Below, piece after piece: positions 44,445 through 53,134 of a stretch of DNA of 64,000 bases; positions within the stretch are counted from its first letter, which is position 1; every line of letters starts with the position of its first letter. The position numbers were made by a program, and so were the translations under genes. The notes beneath the pieces were generated by a model. That model worked only from the letters and a program-made list of their open reading frames with translations. It searched no databases and was not told the origin of the DNA. Source of the stretch: Flavobacterium sp. ov086 (lineage in GTDB: Bacteria; Bacteroidota; Bacteroidia; Flavobacteriales; Flavobacteriaceae); assembly GCF_900187965.1 (NCBI RefSeq), contig NZ_FZNL01000004.1, forward strand, positions 130,251 through 194,250. Direction: 5' to 3'.

Positions 44445-45290
44445 TTACTTTTTCCGTGCATTTTTTCGGTATGAAGAAGGATTTTTGCCAGTATGTAATT
44501 TGAATATTCTTGTAAAGTGACTTTGGTCTGAAAAGCCCGTCATATAAGCAATTTCGGTAAGTGTATAAGTTGAATTCTGAATAAGATTTATAGCTTTTTC
44601 GATGCGTAATTTTCGAACATAATCTCCAAAATTTAAGTCTTCAAAATATTTAGAAAATTCGCGGGATAAATAGGAGGGATTAAGCTCTAAATCATTTGAG
44701 ATTTTTTTAAGATCAAAAGTAAACTGAGCATCAATTTGATCCTGAATAATGGCTTTTAAATCCTTAACCCACGAAGGCGTTTTCTGGTTGGATTTTTTTT
44801 CGATTAAAAATTTATTATAAACTTCATGAAGTAAATTCTCAAAAGGACTGTTTTGCAAATGATTTTGTTTGTACAAATGCGTTGCCCAGCTATAGAGCGC
44901 ATCATAAAGAATCATTCCGTTTTTTAGCAATTCAGCATCGTTTGTGATATTGTGCGAAAGCCCTGCCGAAATCGCCCAAAGTCCCGCCGATTCTTTTGCA
45001 ATATCATGTCTGTCTGTATCTGCGCCACGAACAATTTTGGCCATAATTAAAACTGCAGGATCTTTAATTTGGTACTTCTTTATAATATAATCAAAAGTAC
45101 ATTCTTCGTTATAATGCGTAAACTCTACATTAGGAATGTCAAACGGAATTGCATTTAATTCTTCAGCTTTAACAATAACTTCGTCAAAAGGAACATAAAT
45201 AAATTCAGCTTCGGGATCAACAAACTTTTGTATTAACCACGGACATGCAATCCGGTCAATTTTGGGTCTTTCTCTAGTAATCCATTTCAT
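44445..45290 (-). CDS. ChrB-domain/AraC fusion regulator of the chromate module
   Basis: A 281-residue protein. Residues 1-140 are a ChrB-type domain (KIDRIACPWLIQKFVDPEAE, the invariant RADTDRH-like segment present as RGADTDRHDIAKESAGLWA). The last 95 residues are an AraC helix-turn-helix with two motifs (LELNPSYLSREFSKYFEDLNF and YTLTEIAYMTGFSDQSHFTRIFKLHTG). Stand-alone ChrB regulates chromate resistance in Proteobacteria. Here the sensor domain is joined to an AraC DNA-binding domain in one chain, next to chrA. The candidate -7 box TACTTTTG (45339-45332) precedes it. Confidence 0.9.
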   Translation of the reverse strand: MKWITRERPKIDRIACPWLIQKFVDPEAEFIYVPFDEVIVKAEELNAIPFDIPNVEFTHYNEECTFDYIIKKYQIKDPAVLIMAKIVRGADTDRHDIAKESAGLWAISAGLSHNITNDAELLKNGMILYDALYSWATHLYKQNHLQNSPFENLLHEVYNKFLIEKKSNQKTPSWVKDLKAIIQDQIDAQFTFDLKKISNDLELNPSYLSREFSKYFEDLNFGDYVRKLRIEKAINLIQNSTYTLTEIAYMTGFSDQSHFTRIFKLHTGKNPSSYRKNARKK

Positions 45291-45331
45291 TGAAGTAAGT
45301 TGAATGTTTATTAGTTGTTTTGATCTAAAAT

Positions 45332-45339
45332 CAAAAGTA
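45332..45339 (-). promoter_or_regulatory. -7 promoter box of the ChrB-AraC gene
   Basis: CAAAAGTA on the plus strand reads TACTTTTG on the minus strand, 41 bases ahead of the ATG, and fits TAnnTTTG. The -33 position is A/T-rich without TTTG. Confidence 0.4.
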
Positions 45340-45385
45340 GCCTTAATTTATGTTTTAATAAAATCTGGATAGTTTTTTAAATTAA

Positions 45386-45415
45386 AAAAGTCCGATTTGT
45401 TGAGATCGGACTTTT
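45386..45415 (-). terminator. Terminator after the 127-residue protein gene
   Basis: AAAAGTCCGAT and ATCGGACTTTT form an 11-bp stem with a short loop; a T run follows on the minus strand. It touches the stop codon at 45415-45417. Confidence 0.85.
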
Positions 45416-45798
45416 TAATGAGAATCGGTGTGAGGTTTCTTAACACCTCCATAATTTGTTTTGAGGATTTCCCTAATTTGGAGCTGGGTTTTATTTCTTG
45501 TACTGTTTTTCCATTCGTTAAAATCATAAATATGAATTTGATCAGCATATGGATTCGTTACAAAAAATAATCTTGAAATAGAATATTTATAATACTTTAA
45601 TTCGTGTGAGATATGGCGATCCGGCACGACAATAAGAATCGTCTCCCAGCTTAGAAAATCCTTAGGAACATCCTCTCTTTCCGTCAATCCAAGGGATTCG
45701 AAAAAGGCAATTATCTTTTGATCGTTGATCTTCTCAATCTTCTGATCAATGCGTTTAATAGTGCTAAGAAGCTTATCTTCATCTTTAATAACACTCAT
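45415..45798 (-). CDS. Small protein of unknown function (127 aa)
   Basis: A 127-residue soluble protein. The N-terminus is helical and charged (LLSTIKRIDQKIEKINDQKI). The middle has SWETILIVVPDRHISHELKYYKYSISRLFFVTNPYADQIHIYDFNEW, a beta-alpha pattern. No family was recognised. The gene has its own terminator overlapping the stop and lies between the chromate module and the GH2 gene; both are transcribed away from it or on the other strand, so it is likely monocistronic. Confidence 0.65.
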   Translation of the reverse strand: MSVIKDEDKLLSTIKRIDQKIEKINDQKIIAFFESLGLTEREDVPKDFLSWETILIVVPDRHISHELKYYKYSISRLFFVTNPYADQIHIYDFNEWKNSTRNKTQLQIREILKTNYGGVKKPHTDSH

Positions 45799-46008
45799 GA
45801 TATACTTGTTTTTGTTTGAATTTTAATATAAAATTACATCAAAAGAAAATCATTTAAGAAAGTATAGCCAATAGAATGATTCTAAATTTTAAATGCCCTT
45901 TTTTTGCTTGAAATTAAAAGAGAAATAGATCATGTTTTGATAAAATACTATTAACTTTTATAGCCTGAAAAAGCTATTTTTATCCTTACTAGCTAACCAC
46001 ATTTAATT

Positions 46009-48840
46009 ATGAAAACCATTTTTCCAAAAGAAATTTTGCTGCATTTTATTTTTTTGATTTCCATTTGTTCTTTTGCCCAAAATAAATCAGACAGAGAATT
46101 GATTCTGATCGATAAAGAATGGCGTTTTTCATTGGGACATTCATACGATACACAAAAAGATTTCGGTCATGCCGAAGGTTATTTTTCCTACTTAGCCAAA
46201 ACAGGTTTTGGTGATGGTCCCGCATCATTGCAATTTGACGATCGTGCCTGGAGAAAACTGGATTTACCACACGATTGGGCTGTAGAACAATCTTTTAGCG
46301 AAAGCGCCAGTTACAGCCATGGATTTAAAACTGCTGGAAAAGGTTTTCCTGAAAAAAGTATTGGGTGGTACCGAAAAAAAATCACAATTCCGCAAAGCGA
46401 TCTGGGAAAAGTTATTTCCTTAAAATTTGATGGCGTTTTTAGAAATTCAAAAGTGTTTTTTAACGGACATTTCCTCGGAACAGAAGAAAGCGGTTACAAC
46501 GGTTTTGAATATGATGTGACTTCTTATGTTAATTATGGAGGAGAAAATACAATCGTAGTTCGGGTTGATGCTTCGATGGAAGAAGGTTGGTTTTATGAAG
46601 GCGCGGGAATCTACAGACATGTTTATTTACAGAAAACAAATTCGTTGCATGTAGCGGAAAACGGAACTTATGTAACCTCAGAAATTCAAAATAATAATGC
46701 CGAAGTAACCGCTGAGGTTACAATTGAAAACAAAGGGAATTACAAAGGCACTGTCGAAATTGTCCAAACTATTCTGGATGCTTCAGGAAAGCAAGTTATC
46801 AGTACTTCTGAAAATGTATTAGCACCTGATTTTTATAAAACAGTCAAATATTCTTCAAAATTAAAGGTAAATAAACCATTGTTATGGGATATTGATGCGC
46901 CAAATTTATATCGTTTAGTAACTGAAATAAAACAGGAAGGTAAAACTATAGATCGTTATGAAACTAATTTCGGGATTAGAACAATGAAATTTGATCCTGA
47001 AAATGGTTTTTTCCTTAACGGAAAGCCTTTAAAATTAAAAGGAACAAACAATCATCAGGATCACGCCGGAATTGGAACTGCTTTGCCGGATGAATTGCAA
47101 TATTACCGAATAAAAAAACTGAAAGAAATGGGTTCGAATGCTTATCGTTGTTCGCACCATCCGCCAACTCCGGAATTGCTTGATGCATGTGATAAATTAG
47201 GAATGCTGGTGATCGATGAAACCCGACTTATGGGAATTAACGATTATCACCTCAATGATTTAAAACGAATGATCGAGCGAGATCGCAATCATCCAAGTAT
47301 ATTTTGCTGGTCTGTAGGTAATGAAGAATGGAATATTGAAGGAAGTGTAATTGGCGAGCGTATTACAAATGTGATGCAGGGATTTGCAAAAGGACTAGAT
47401 AGTACAAGACCCGTAACAGTGGGGATTAGCAGCGGTTTTAAAAGCGGAATCTCTTCTGTGGTCGAAATTATGGGTTACAATTATATGGGCAACGGCGATA
47501 TTGATGCACACAGAAAAGAGTTTAAAAATCAACCCGGAATGGGAACGGAGGAAGGTTCAACTTTTGCAACACGAGGGATTTATTTTACAGATGATGCCAA
47601 ACATTACCAAAGTGCTTATGACAAGAAACCTCGTGCAAGTTTTTACAGTATTGAAGAAGGTTGGAAATTTTATGCAACGCGTCCATATTTGGCAGGAATG
47701 TTTATCTGGACAGGATTTGATTATCGTGGCGAGCCAACGCCTTACGGTTGGCCATCAGTTACGTCTTATTTTGGAATGATGGATGTTTGCGGTTTCCCGA
47801 AAGACAATGTGTTTTATTTGAAATCGTGGTGGGGGAATGAGCCTGTGCTTCATATTATGCCACATTGGAATTGGAAAGGTATGGAGGGAAAAGAAATTGA
47901 CGTTTGGGTATATTCTAATTGTGACGAAGTAGAACTTTTTCTAAACAAAAAGAGTCTTGGTAAAAAGAAAATGGAACAATACGGACATTTAGAATGGAAA
48001 GTAAAATATATTCCGGGAACTCTCGAAGCAATTGGTTATAAAGGCGGCAAAAAAATCCTCTCAGAGATTCAGAAAACCACAGAAAATTCGGAAGCCATAA
48101 AACTTTCTATAGACAAAGAAAATGACATTAATGCTAATGTTTCGGTACTTACGGTTGAAGTTACAGATAAAAACGGTCTGCATGTTCCAACTGCAAATGA
48201 TGAGATAACTTTTGCTGTAAAAGGCGGCAAAATTTTAGGCATTGGCAACGGCAATCCAACTTCGCTGGAAAAAGATCAGTTTATTGATGATGTTTCATTA
48301 ACGCCGATAACCAACTTTGAAGAGCAAAAGGGAACGACAAATGAATTGCCGAAAGAATTACCGTCGTATTCAGAAAAGGATTGGAAAACAGCTTTTAAAG
48401 ATAGAGATTATAAAAAACAAGCGCCATCTTATGTTTATCGTGGACAATTTGAATTAAAAGATTATTCTGCATCAAAAAATGTAAACTTCTTTTATAAGAA
48501 AATAGGAGTAGAGACAGTAGTTTTTGTCAACGGAAATAAAGTAAGCCCAAGTGCCGAAGATTCTCAAAAATATGTACTTAATGCTAATATATTAAAGGAC
48601 GGAAAAAACACAATCTATATTATCGCAACACCATTGCAAAAGATAAAAGATTGGGACGTTATGAATACAGATCCGGGAGTTATTCAAATTGTAACACCTT
48701 GTAAATATTGGAGTAGACAGCTTTTTAATGGTTACGCGCAAGTCATTGTTCAAAGAGAAAATAATAATAATCCGGTTGTTTTGTCCGCTTCTGCGAAAGG
48801 ATTAAAGCCACATAGCATTACAATTTATAAAAAAGAATAA
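46009..48840 (+). CDS. GH2 beta-galactosidase-like glycoside hydrolase
   Basis: A 943-residue secreted GH2 enzyme with a signal peptide (ICSFAQ at about residue 24). It has the N-terminal sugar-binding domain (KEWRFSLGH, RKLDLPHDWAVEQ) and an immunoglobulin-like domain (about 225-325). The catalytic barrel carries the acid/base in SVGNEEWN and the likely nucleophile in GTEEGSTF. Two further beta domains of the DUF4982/Big type and an added galactose-binding-like C-terminal domain (about 780-940) end the protein. Substrate specificity is unknown. The preceding 210 bases have no consensus promoter. Confidence 0.93.
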   Translation: MKTIFPKEILLHFIFLISICSFAQNKSDRELILIDKEWRFSLGHSYDTQKDFGHAEGYFSYLAKTGFGDGPASLQFDDRAWRKLDLPHDWAVEQSFSESASYSHGFKTAGKGFPEKSIGWYRKKITIPQSDLGKVISLKFDGVFRNSKVFFNGHFLGTEESGYNGFEYDVTSYVNYGGENTIVVRVDASMEEGWFYEGAGIYRHVYLQKTNSLHVAENGTYVTSEIQNNNAEVTAEVTIENKGNYKGTVEIVQTILDASGKQVISTSENVLAPDFYKTVKYSSKLKVNKPLLWDIDAPNLYRLVTEIKQEGKTIDRYETNFGIRTMKFDPENGFFLNGKPLKLKGTNNHQDHAGIGTALPDELQYYRIKKLKEMGSNAYRCSHHPPTPELLDACDKLGMLVIDETRLMGINDYHLNDLKRMIERDRNHPSIFCWSVGNEEWNIEGSVIGERITNVMQGFAKGLDSTRPVTVGISSGFKSGISSVVEIMGYNYMGNGDIDAHRKEFKNQPGMGTEEGSTFATRGIYFTDDAKHYQSAYDKKPRASFYSIEEGWKFYATRPYLAGMFIWTGFDYRGEPTPYGWPSVTSYFGMMDVCGFPKDNVFYLKSWWGNEPVLHIMPHWNWKGMEGKEIDVWVYSNCDEVELFLNKKSLGKKKMEQYGHLEWKVKYIPGTLEAIGYKGGKKILSEIQKTTENSEAIKLSIDKENDINANVSVLTVEVTDKNGLHVPTANDEITFAVKGGKILGIGNGNPTSLEKDQFIDDVSLTPITNFEEQKGTTNELPKELPSYSEKDWKTAFKDRDYKKQAPSYVYRGQFELKDYSASKNVNFFYKKIGVETVVFVNGNKVSPSAEDSQKYVLNANILKDGKNTIYIIATPLQKIKDWDVMNTDPGVIQIVTPCKYWSRQLFNGYAQVIVQRENNNNPVVLSASAKGLKPHSITIYKKE

Positions 48841-48969
48841 ACTTTTTTACGATTATAAAAGGATTTCTGTCAATGATTTACGATTTAAGCTTTGGATGTA
48901 TTTTGTATAAAAATATTTCCTAATATTGATATTGTTAAAATTTCATTTAACACATTATCCTGATGGGCA

Positions 48970-49085
48970 ATGTCATTAAGTTAAGTTCTTTTTTAGCTAA
49001 TTATGATTAATTATTTCGCGCAAAGTCGCAAAAGCGCAAAGTTTTTAGGCTTAAACTTGGCGGCTTAGCGACTTTGCGTGAGATT
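48970..49085. repeat. CGCAAAG-type hairpin and CAATGTCATTAAGTTAAG copy
   Basis: A CAATGTCATTAAGTTAAG word at about 48967-48985 recurs at 57816-57834. It is followed by a hairpin of GCAAAGTCGC...GCGACTTTGCG (about 49019-49078). The spacer 48841-49200 holds nothing else that I can recognise as a gene. Confidence 0.7.
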
Positions 49086-49200
49086 TATTCTGAATAGCAT
49101 TCAAGAGTTTTTCTTAAATTAATTACATTACCTGAAGCGTCGGGACTTTGTGTTGAAATTAATTGTTCCAACTTGTTATTCTAAAAAAAAGTTATACCAA

Positions 49201-50772
49201 ATGCTGCACGATTTTCCGTTTTATCTAACCATTGTCATCGTTATCCTTTTATTAATAATGCTGAGCAATAAAATCAAAGTTGCTTATCCTGTTTTATTGG
49301 TTTTAGGAGGATTGGCAATTAGTTTTATTCCTGGAATTCCGGTGCTGCGTATTGATCCGGAACTTATTTTCGTGATTTTTCTTCCACCATTATTGTATGA
49401 AGCAGCGTGGAATATTTCCTGGAAAGAATTATGGCGTTGGCGACGCATCATTTGCAGTTTTGCCTTTTTAGTGGTCTTTTTTACTGCATTTTCTGTGGCT
49501 TTGGTAGCCAATCATTTTATTCCCGGATTTTCATTAGCACTCGGGTTTTTGCTTGGCGGAATCATTTCTCCGCCAGATGCCGTTAGCGCAGGCGCGATTC
49601 TTAAATTTGTAAAAGTACCTCGTAGATTGTCCTCAATTTTAGAAGGCGAAAGTCTATTAAACGATGCCTCTTCACTTATTATCTTCAGATTTGCATTGAT
49701 AGTTGTAGGAACAGGACAATTTATCTGGCAAGATGCCATTGCAAGTTTTGGTTGGATGTTAGTTGGCGGAATCGGTATTGGAGTTGCAATTGGTTTTATA
49801 GCCATGAAATTGCACAAATTTTTACCAACCGATGCAAATTCAGATATTGTACTTTCTCTCGTAACGCCTTATATAATATACATCGCTGCCGAAGAAGTGC
49901 ACAGTTCCGGAGTTCTTGCCGTTGTGAGTGGCGGTTTATTATTATCACATTACAGACTTTCGTTTTTAAGCAGCAGTTCGCGTTTGCGAGGCGTTAATGT
50001 ATGGGAAAGCTTCTGTTTTATCCTGAATGGCTTGATATTTATGTTTATCGGACTTGATTTACCCGAAATAGTTTCCGGACTTGGTGATGTGAGCGTTTAT
50101 TCGGCAATTGGTTACGGATTATTAATTACAGCCGTGCTTATCGTGGGCAGAATTTTATGTGCTTTTAGTGCTGTTTTTGTCACATTGATTGCCAGAAACT
50201 TTATAAAAGTTGCCGATCCGAATCATCCCGGATTCAAAGGACCAATTTTAATAGGCTGGACTGGAATGCGTGGCGTAGTTTCTTTGGCGGCAGCCTTATC
50301 AATTCCGGTGCAAGTTGACGGAACACCTTTTCCGCAGCGAAATCTCATATTGTTTATCACATTTGTAGTAATCCTGACGACTTTGCTTTTGCAAGGATTG
50401 ACATTGCCGTATTTAATCAGGAAGTTTCACATTAAGGATCCTGATTATACGATTCCGCACGAACAACTTTATAATCAGATAAAAAGAGAATTGGCAGACC
50501 ATGCTTTAAATCATTTAAAAAGTACTTACGGCAATGAATTAGAAAAATATTCTGCTTTACAGCAAATTGCTTCTAAATGGGAGGATATTCATTTAAATAC
50601 GAGCGATAACATTCTAATGTCTGCTGAGGCAAAAATCGTGTATCTAAATCTATTGAATCATCAACGGGATTGGCTTTTAGATCGAAATAAAGAAGAAATT
50701 CTGGACGAAGAAATTATCCGCAGACATTTACTTTATCTGGATTTAGAAGAAGAGAAATTGCAGTTTATATAA
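49201..50772 (+). CDS. CPA1-family Na+/H+ antiporter
   Basis: A 523-residue protein with about twelve membrane helices and a cytoplasmic tail of about 110 residues. Hallmark motifs are FLPPLLYEAAWNISW, GGIISPPDAVSAGAILKF and EGESLLNDASSLIIFRFAL with the conserved Asp of the ion-binding site, and GWTGMRGVVSLAAALSIP. It exchanges sodium or potassium for protons across the inner membrane. The ATG at 49201 is preferred to an upstream GTG at 49150 that would add a non-hydrophobic 17-residue extension. Confidence 0.95.
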   Translation: MLHDFPFYLTIVIVILLLIMLSNKIKVAYPVLLVLGGLAISFIPGIPVLRIDPELIFVIFLPPLLYEAAWNISWKELWRWRRIICSFAFLVVFFTAFSVALVANHFIPGFSLALGFLLGGIISPPDAVSAGAILKFVKVPRRLSSILEGESLLNDASSLIIFRFALIVVGTGQFIWQDAIASFGWMLVGGIGIGVAIGFIAMKLHKFLPTDANSDIVLSLVTPYIIYIAAEEVHSSGVLAVVSGGLLLSHYRLSFLSSSSRLRGVNVWESFCFILNGLIFMFIGLDLPEIVSGLGDVSVYSAIGYGLLITAVLIVGRILCAFSAVFVTLIARNFIKVADPNHPGFKGPILIGWTGMRGVVSLAAALSIPVQVDGTPFPQRNLILFITFVVILTTLLLQGLTLPYLIRKFHIKDPDYTIPHEQLYNQIKRELADHALNHLKSTYGNELEKYSALQQIASKWEDIHLNTSDNILMSAEAKIVYLNLLNHQRDWLLDRNKEEILDEEIIRRHLLYLDLEEEKLQFI

Positions 50773-50833
50773 TTGGCAGAAAGACATTTCTATTCTTTAA
50801 CATTTTCAAAATCTTACTTTTGTTTGATTTTCA

Positions 50834-50841
50834 TAACTTTG
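50834..50841 (+). promoter_or_regulatory. -7 box immediately before the AraC gene (possible leaderless start)
   Basis: TAACTTTG fits TAnnTTTG and ends only five bases before the ATG at 50846. If used, transcription would begin at or within a few bases of the start codon. No good -33 box was found. Confidence 0.4.
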
Positions 50842-50845
50842 CGGC

Positions 50846-51718
50846 ATGAGTAATGATGTGATTTCCAAAACAGCCGATTTTAATACTTCAGATTTAAAGC
50901 TAAAAGGTTTTAAAGTATATGAGGTAAGCAACGATGTAAGCGCAATACCAACGTATAACCGCAGAGATTTTTATAAAATTTGCATTAATACGAGTAAAAG
51001 TCTTATTCATTATGCAGATCGCGGAATTGAAACGGACGGAACTATATTATTCTTCGGAAATCCGCATATTCCATATTCATGGGAAATTATTTCACCCGCC
51101 TATAATGGTTATGCCTGTGTTTTTACCGAAGAATTTCTAAAGGCAAATGATCGCTCAGAAAGTCTGCATGAATCGCCTTTGTTTAAAATTGGCGGAACTC
51201 CTATATTTTCTTTATCATCTGAACAAGAAGTGTTTGTGGCTTCGTTATTTAAAAGAATGATCGAAGAACAAGAAACCGATTATGTTTTTAAAGACGATTT
51301 AATTCGCAACTACATTAACTTGATTATTCACGAATCGATGAAAATGCAGCCAACGGAAAACTTCTTTAAACACAAAAATGCTTCGTCCCGAATTACTTCT
51401 TTGTTTTTGGAATTATTAGAAAGACAATTTCCAATAGAGACAAAAAATGAACCATTGGCATTAAAAACGCCTCAGGATTATGCACAAAGCCTTGCGGTTC
51501 ATGTGAATCATTTGAATCGTTCTGTAAAAGAAATTACCGGAAAACCAACCACAGCACACATTACCGAAAGAATTATCAGTGAAGCAAAAGCATTATTACA
51601 TCACACAGATTGGAGTATTTCGGACATTGGATATTCCCTTGGATTTGAATATCCGAGTTATTTTAATAACTACTTTAAAAGACTTACAGGAACAATTCCA
51701 AAATCGTTAAGAATGTAA
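50846..51718 (+). CDS. AraC-family transcription regulator
   Basis: A 290-residue protein with an N-terminal cupin-like sensing half (about 15-150: NTSKSLIHYADRGIETDGTILFFGNPHIPYSWE) and a C-terminal AraC domain (195-290) with LAVHVNHLNRSVKEITGKPTTAHI and WSISDIGYSLGFEYPSYFNNYFKRLTG. This matches the AraC regulators often found beside cupin and reductase genes in Bacteroidota. It precedes two cupin genes and a zinc alcohol dehydrogenase on the same strand and is the natural candidate to control them. Confidence 0.93.
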   Translation: MSNDVISKTADFNTSDLKLKGFKVYEVSNDVSAIPTYNRRDFYKICINTSKSLIHYADRGIETDGTILFFGNPHIPYSWEIISPAYNGYACVFTEEFLKANDRSESLHESPLFKIGGTPIFSLSSEQEVFVASLFKRMIEEQETDYVFKDDLIRNYINLIIHESMKMQPTENFFKHKNASSRITSLFLELLERQFPIETKNEPLALKTPQDYAQSLAVHVNHLNRSVKEITGKPTTAHITERIISEAKALLHHTDWSISDIGYSLGFEYPSYFNNYFKRLTGTIPKSLRM

Positions 51719-51779
51719 ATTGTTTCATATTCTTAATTTTTTGTTTGAATATTGTTATTTCTAATTGTTGTTGTCAAAG

Positions 51780-51787
51780 TAATTTTG
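51780..51787 (+). promoter_or_regulatory. -7 promoter box ahead of the cupin genes
   Basis: TAATTTTG fits TAnnTTTG and lies 118 bases ahead of the first cupin ATG, leaving room for a long leader. The AraC regulator may bind nearby; no operator repeat was clear. Confidence 0.4.
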
Positions 51788-51905
51788 CCCTGAAATAATT
51801 AGTACTAACCCCTTATCGGTTTTTTGCTGACTAAATATAACTTCTATAAAGCGCATTCTAGCTTTCTGATTTAGTTCTCAGCACCGATATTAAAAACAAA
51901 TAATT

Positions 51906-52391
51906 ATGAAAGAACCAGAAAATCAATTAAATGAATCTATTTTCCCAAAAGGGGATTTAGCTTCAGCGGATTATTTTACAGGAAAAGCATGGGTGAAGAT
52001 GTTAGTTCCAAATGATCCGGTTTTACATACAGCCGTTGGAAATGTAGTTTTCGAAGCAAAAGCAAGAAACAATTGGCATACACATCCAGGCGGACAAATT
52101 CTTATCGTTACCCAAGGAACAGGTTATTATCAGGAAGTTGGCAAACCAATTCAATTAATAAAAGAAGGTGATGTTGTAAACATTCAGCCCGAAATTAAGC
52201 ATTGGCACGGAGCTTCTCCAGATGGCGAATTTACTCATATCGCAATCAGTACAAATACAGAAAAAGGTATTGTAGACTGGCTTGAACCGGTAACCGATGA
52301 ACAATACAATAGCTTTAAACAATTAAAGAAAAAGTGTTGTTCGAGTCTGACAAATAAATTACAGGGTATTGTCAGATCATTTTTAAATTAA
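51906..52391 (+). CDS. Metal-binding cupin-domain protein
   Basis: A 161-residue single-cupin protein. The first cupin motif carries the metal ligands in NNWHTHPGGQILIVTQGTGYYQE (His, His, Gln/Glu) and the second is IKHWHGASPDGEFTHIAIS with another His. The family includes carboxymuconolactone-decarboxylase-associated and other small cupins that may act on aldehydes or quinones. It is followed 25 bases later by a paralogous cupin gene, so the pair is probably one transcript. Confidence 0.9.
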   Translation: MKEPENQLNESIFPKGDLASADYFTGKAWVKMLVPNDPVLHTAVGNVVFEAKARNNWHTHPGGQILIVTQGTGYYQEVGKPIQLIKEGDVVNIQPEIKHWHGASPDGEFTHIAISTNTEKGIVDWLEPVTDEQYNSFKQLKKKCCSSLTNKLQGIVRSFLN

Positions 52392-52416
52392 AAATCAATC
52401 TCAAAAAATCATTTTT

Positions 52417-52833
52417 ATGTCAACACTTTATACCTCAGTTATTGAAGAAGGAAAAATCCCAAATACATTTATGACTGGCGATGTTTCCTATAAAAAACAA
52501 ACCAGTAATATTCATCCCGATAATACCGTAATCAAAGAAGTTGCCTTTGAACCCGGCGCAAGATGCAAGTGGCACATCAATTCTAGTTTGCAAATGCTTA
52601 TTGCAACAGACGGAATTGGTTATTTTCAGGAAAAAGGCAGCGCAATTCGATTACTACATAAAGACGAAGTTGTTACTATTTTACCAAATGTAGAACATTG
52701 GTATGGCGCAACACCTTTCAGTAAATTTTCGCACATTTCCATTATCACAGAAATTGACAAAGGAAAAGGAATATGGCTGGAAAGCGTTACAGATGAAGAG
52801 TATTATAGTTTTGGGAATAGCTCAATTAGATAA
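52417..52833 (+). CDS. Second cupin-domain protein with altered metal ligands
   Basis: A 138-residue paralogue of the preceding cupin: shared GYFQEKG, HWYGATPFSKFSHISI and a KGIWLESVTDEEYYSF end. The first metal-binding motif is changed from WHTHPGGQ to WHINSSLQ, losing the second His, while the HWYGA histidine is kept. It may therefore be catalytically altered or a regulatory partner. It starts 25 bases after the first cupin gene and lies in the AraC/alcohol-dehydrogenase group. Confidence 0.85.
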   Translation: MSTLYTSVIEEGKIPNTFMTGDVSYKKQTSNIHPDNTVIKEVAFEPGARCKWHINSSLQMLIATDGIGYFQEKGSAIRLLHKDEVVTILPNVEHWYGATPFSKFSHISIITEIDKGKGIWLESVTDEEYYSFGNSSIR

Positions 52834-53134
52834 TTAGAAAATCTGGCAATTTGATAATTCTGAAACTTGATTAATAATGAATTTCAATTTAATGATTTTA
52901 ATTCAAAATTAGTCTGCTCATTTTTGTCATCCCGAACGAAGGATCTCCACAAGTAGCTCCGCAAAGATTTGATAACGTATTCCACAGAAAACCCAGACAA
53001 CAGAACAGAAAAAATCTGCTCAATCTGCAAAATCTGCGAGAAACAGAAAAAAACTTAGCGTATTAGTGTTTTCGTGGCGAACTCAAACTTGAAACCTGAA
53101 ACCTGAAACAAAAAAACTTAAAACAAACATTTTC
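52834..53134. repeat. Repeat-rich spacer before the alcohol dehydrogenase gene
   Basis: It holds a GTCATCCCGAACGAAGGATC word (52927-52946, relatives at 28139 and, inverted, near 63046-63065), CAATCTGCAAAATCTGCGAG words (53018-53040, relatives near 21160-21245) and GAAACCTGAAACCTGAAAC (about 53091-53109). No gene was recognised. Confidence 0.7.

Noticed and set aside
45348..45548. Open frame of 66 codons on the minus strand
   Set aside because: It overlaps the 127-residue protein gene in another frame and runs through its terminator.
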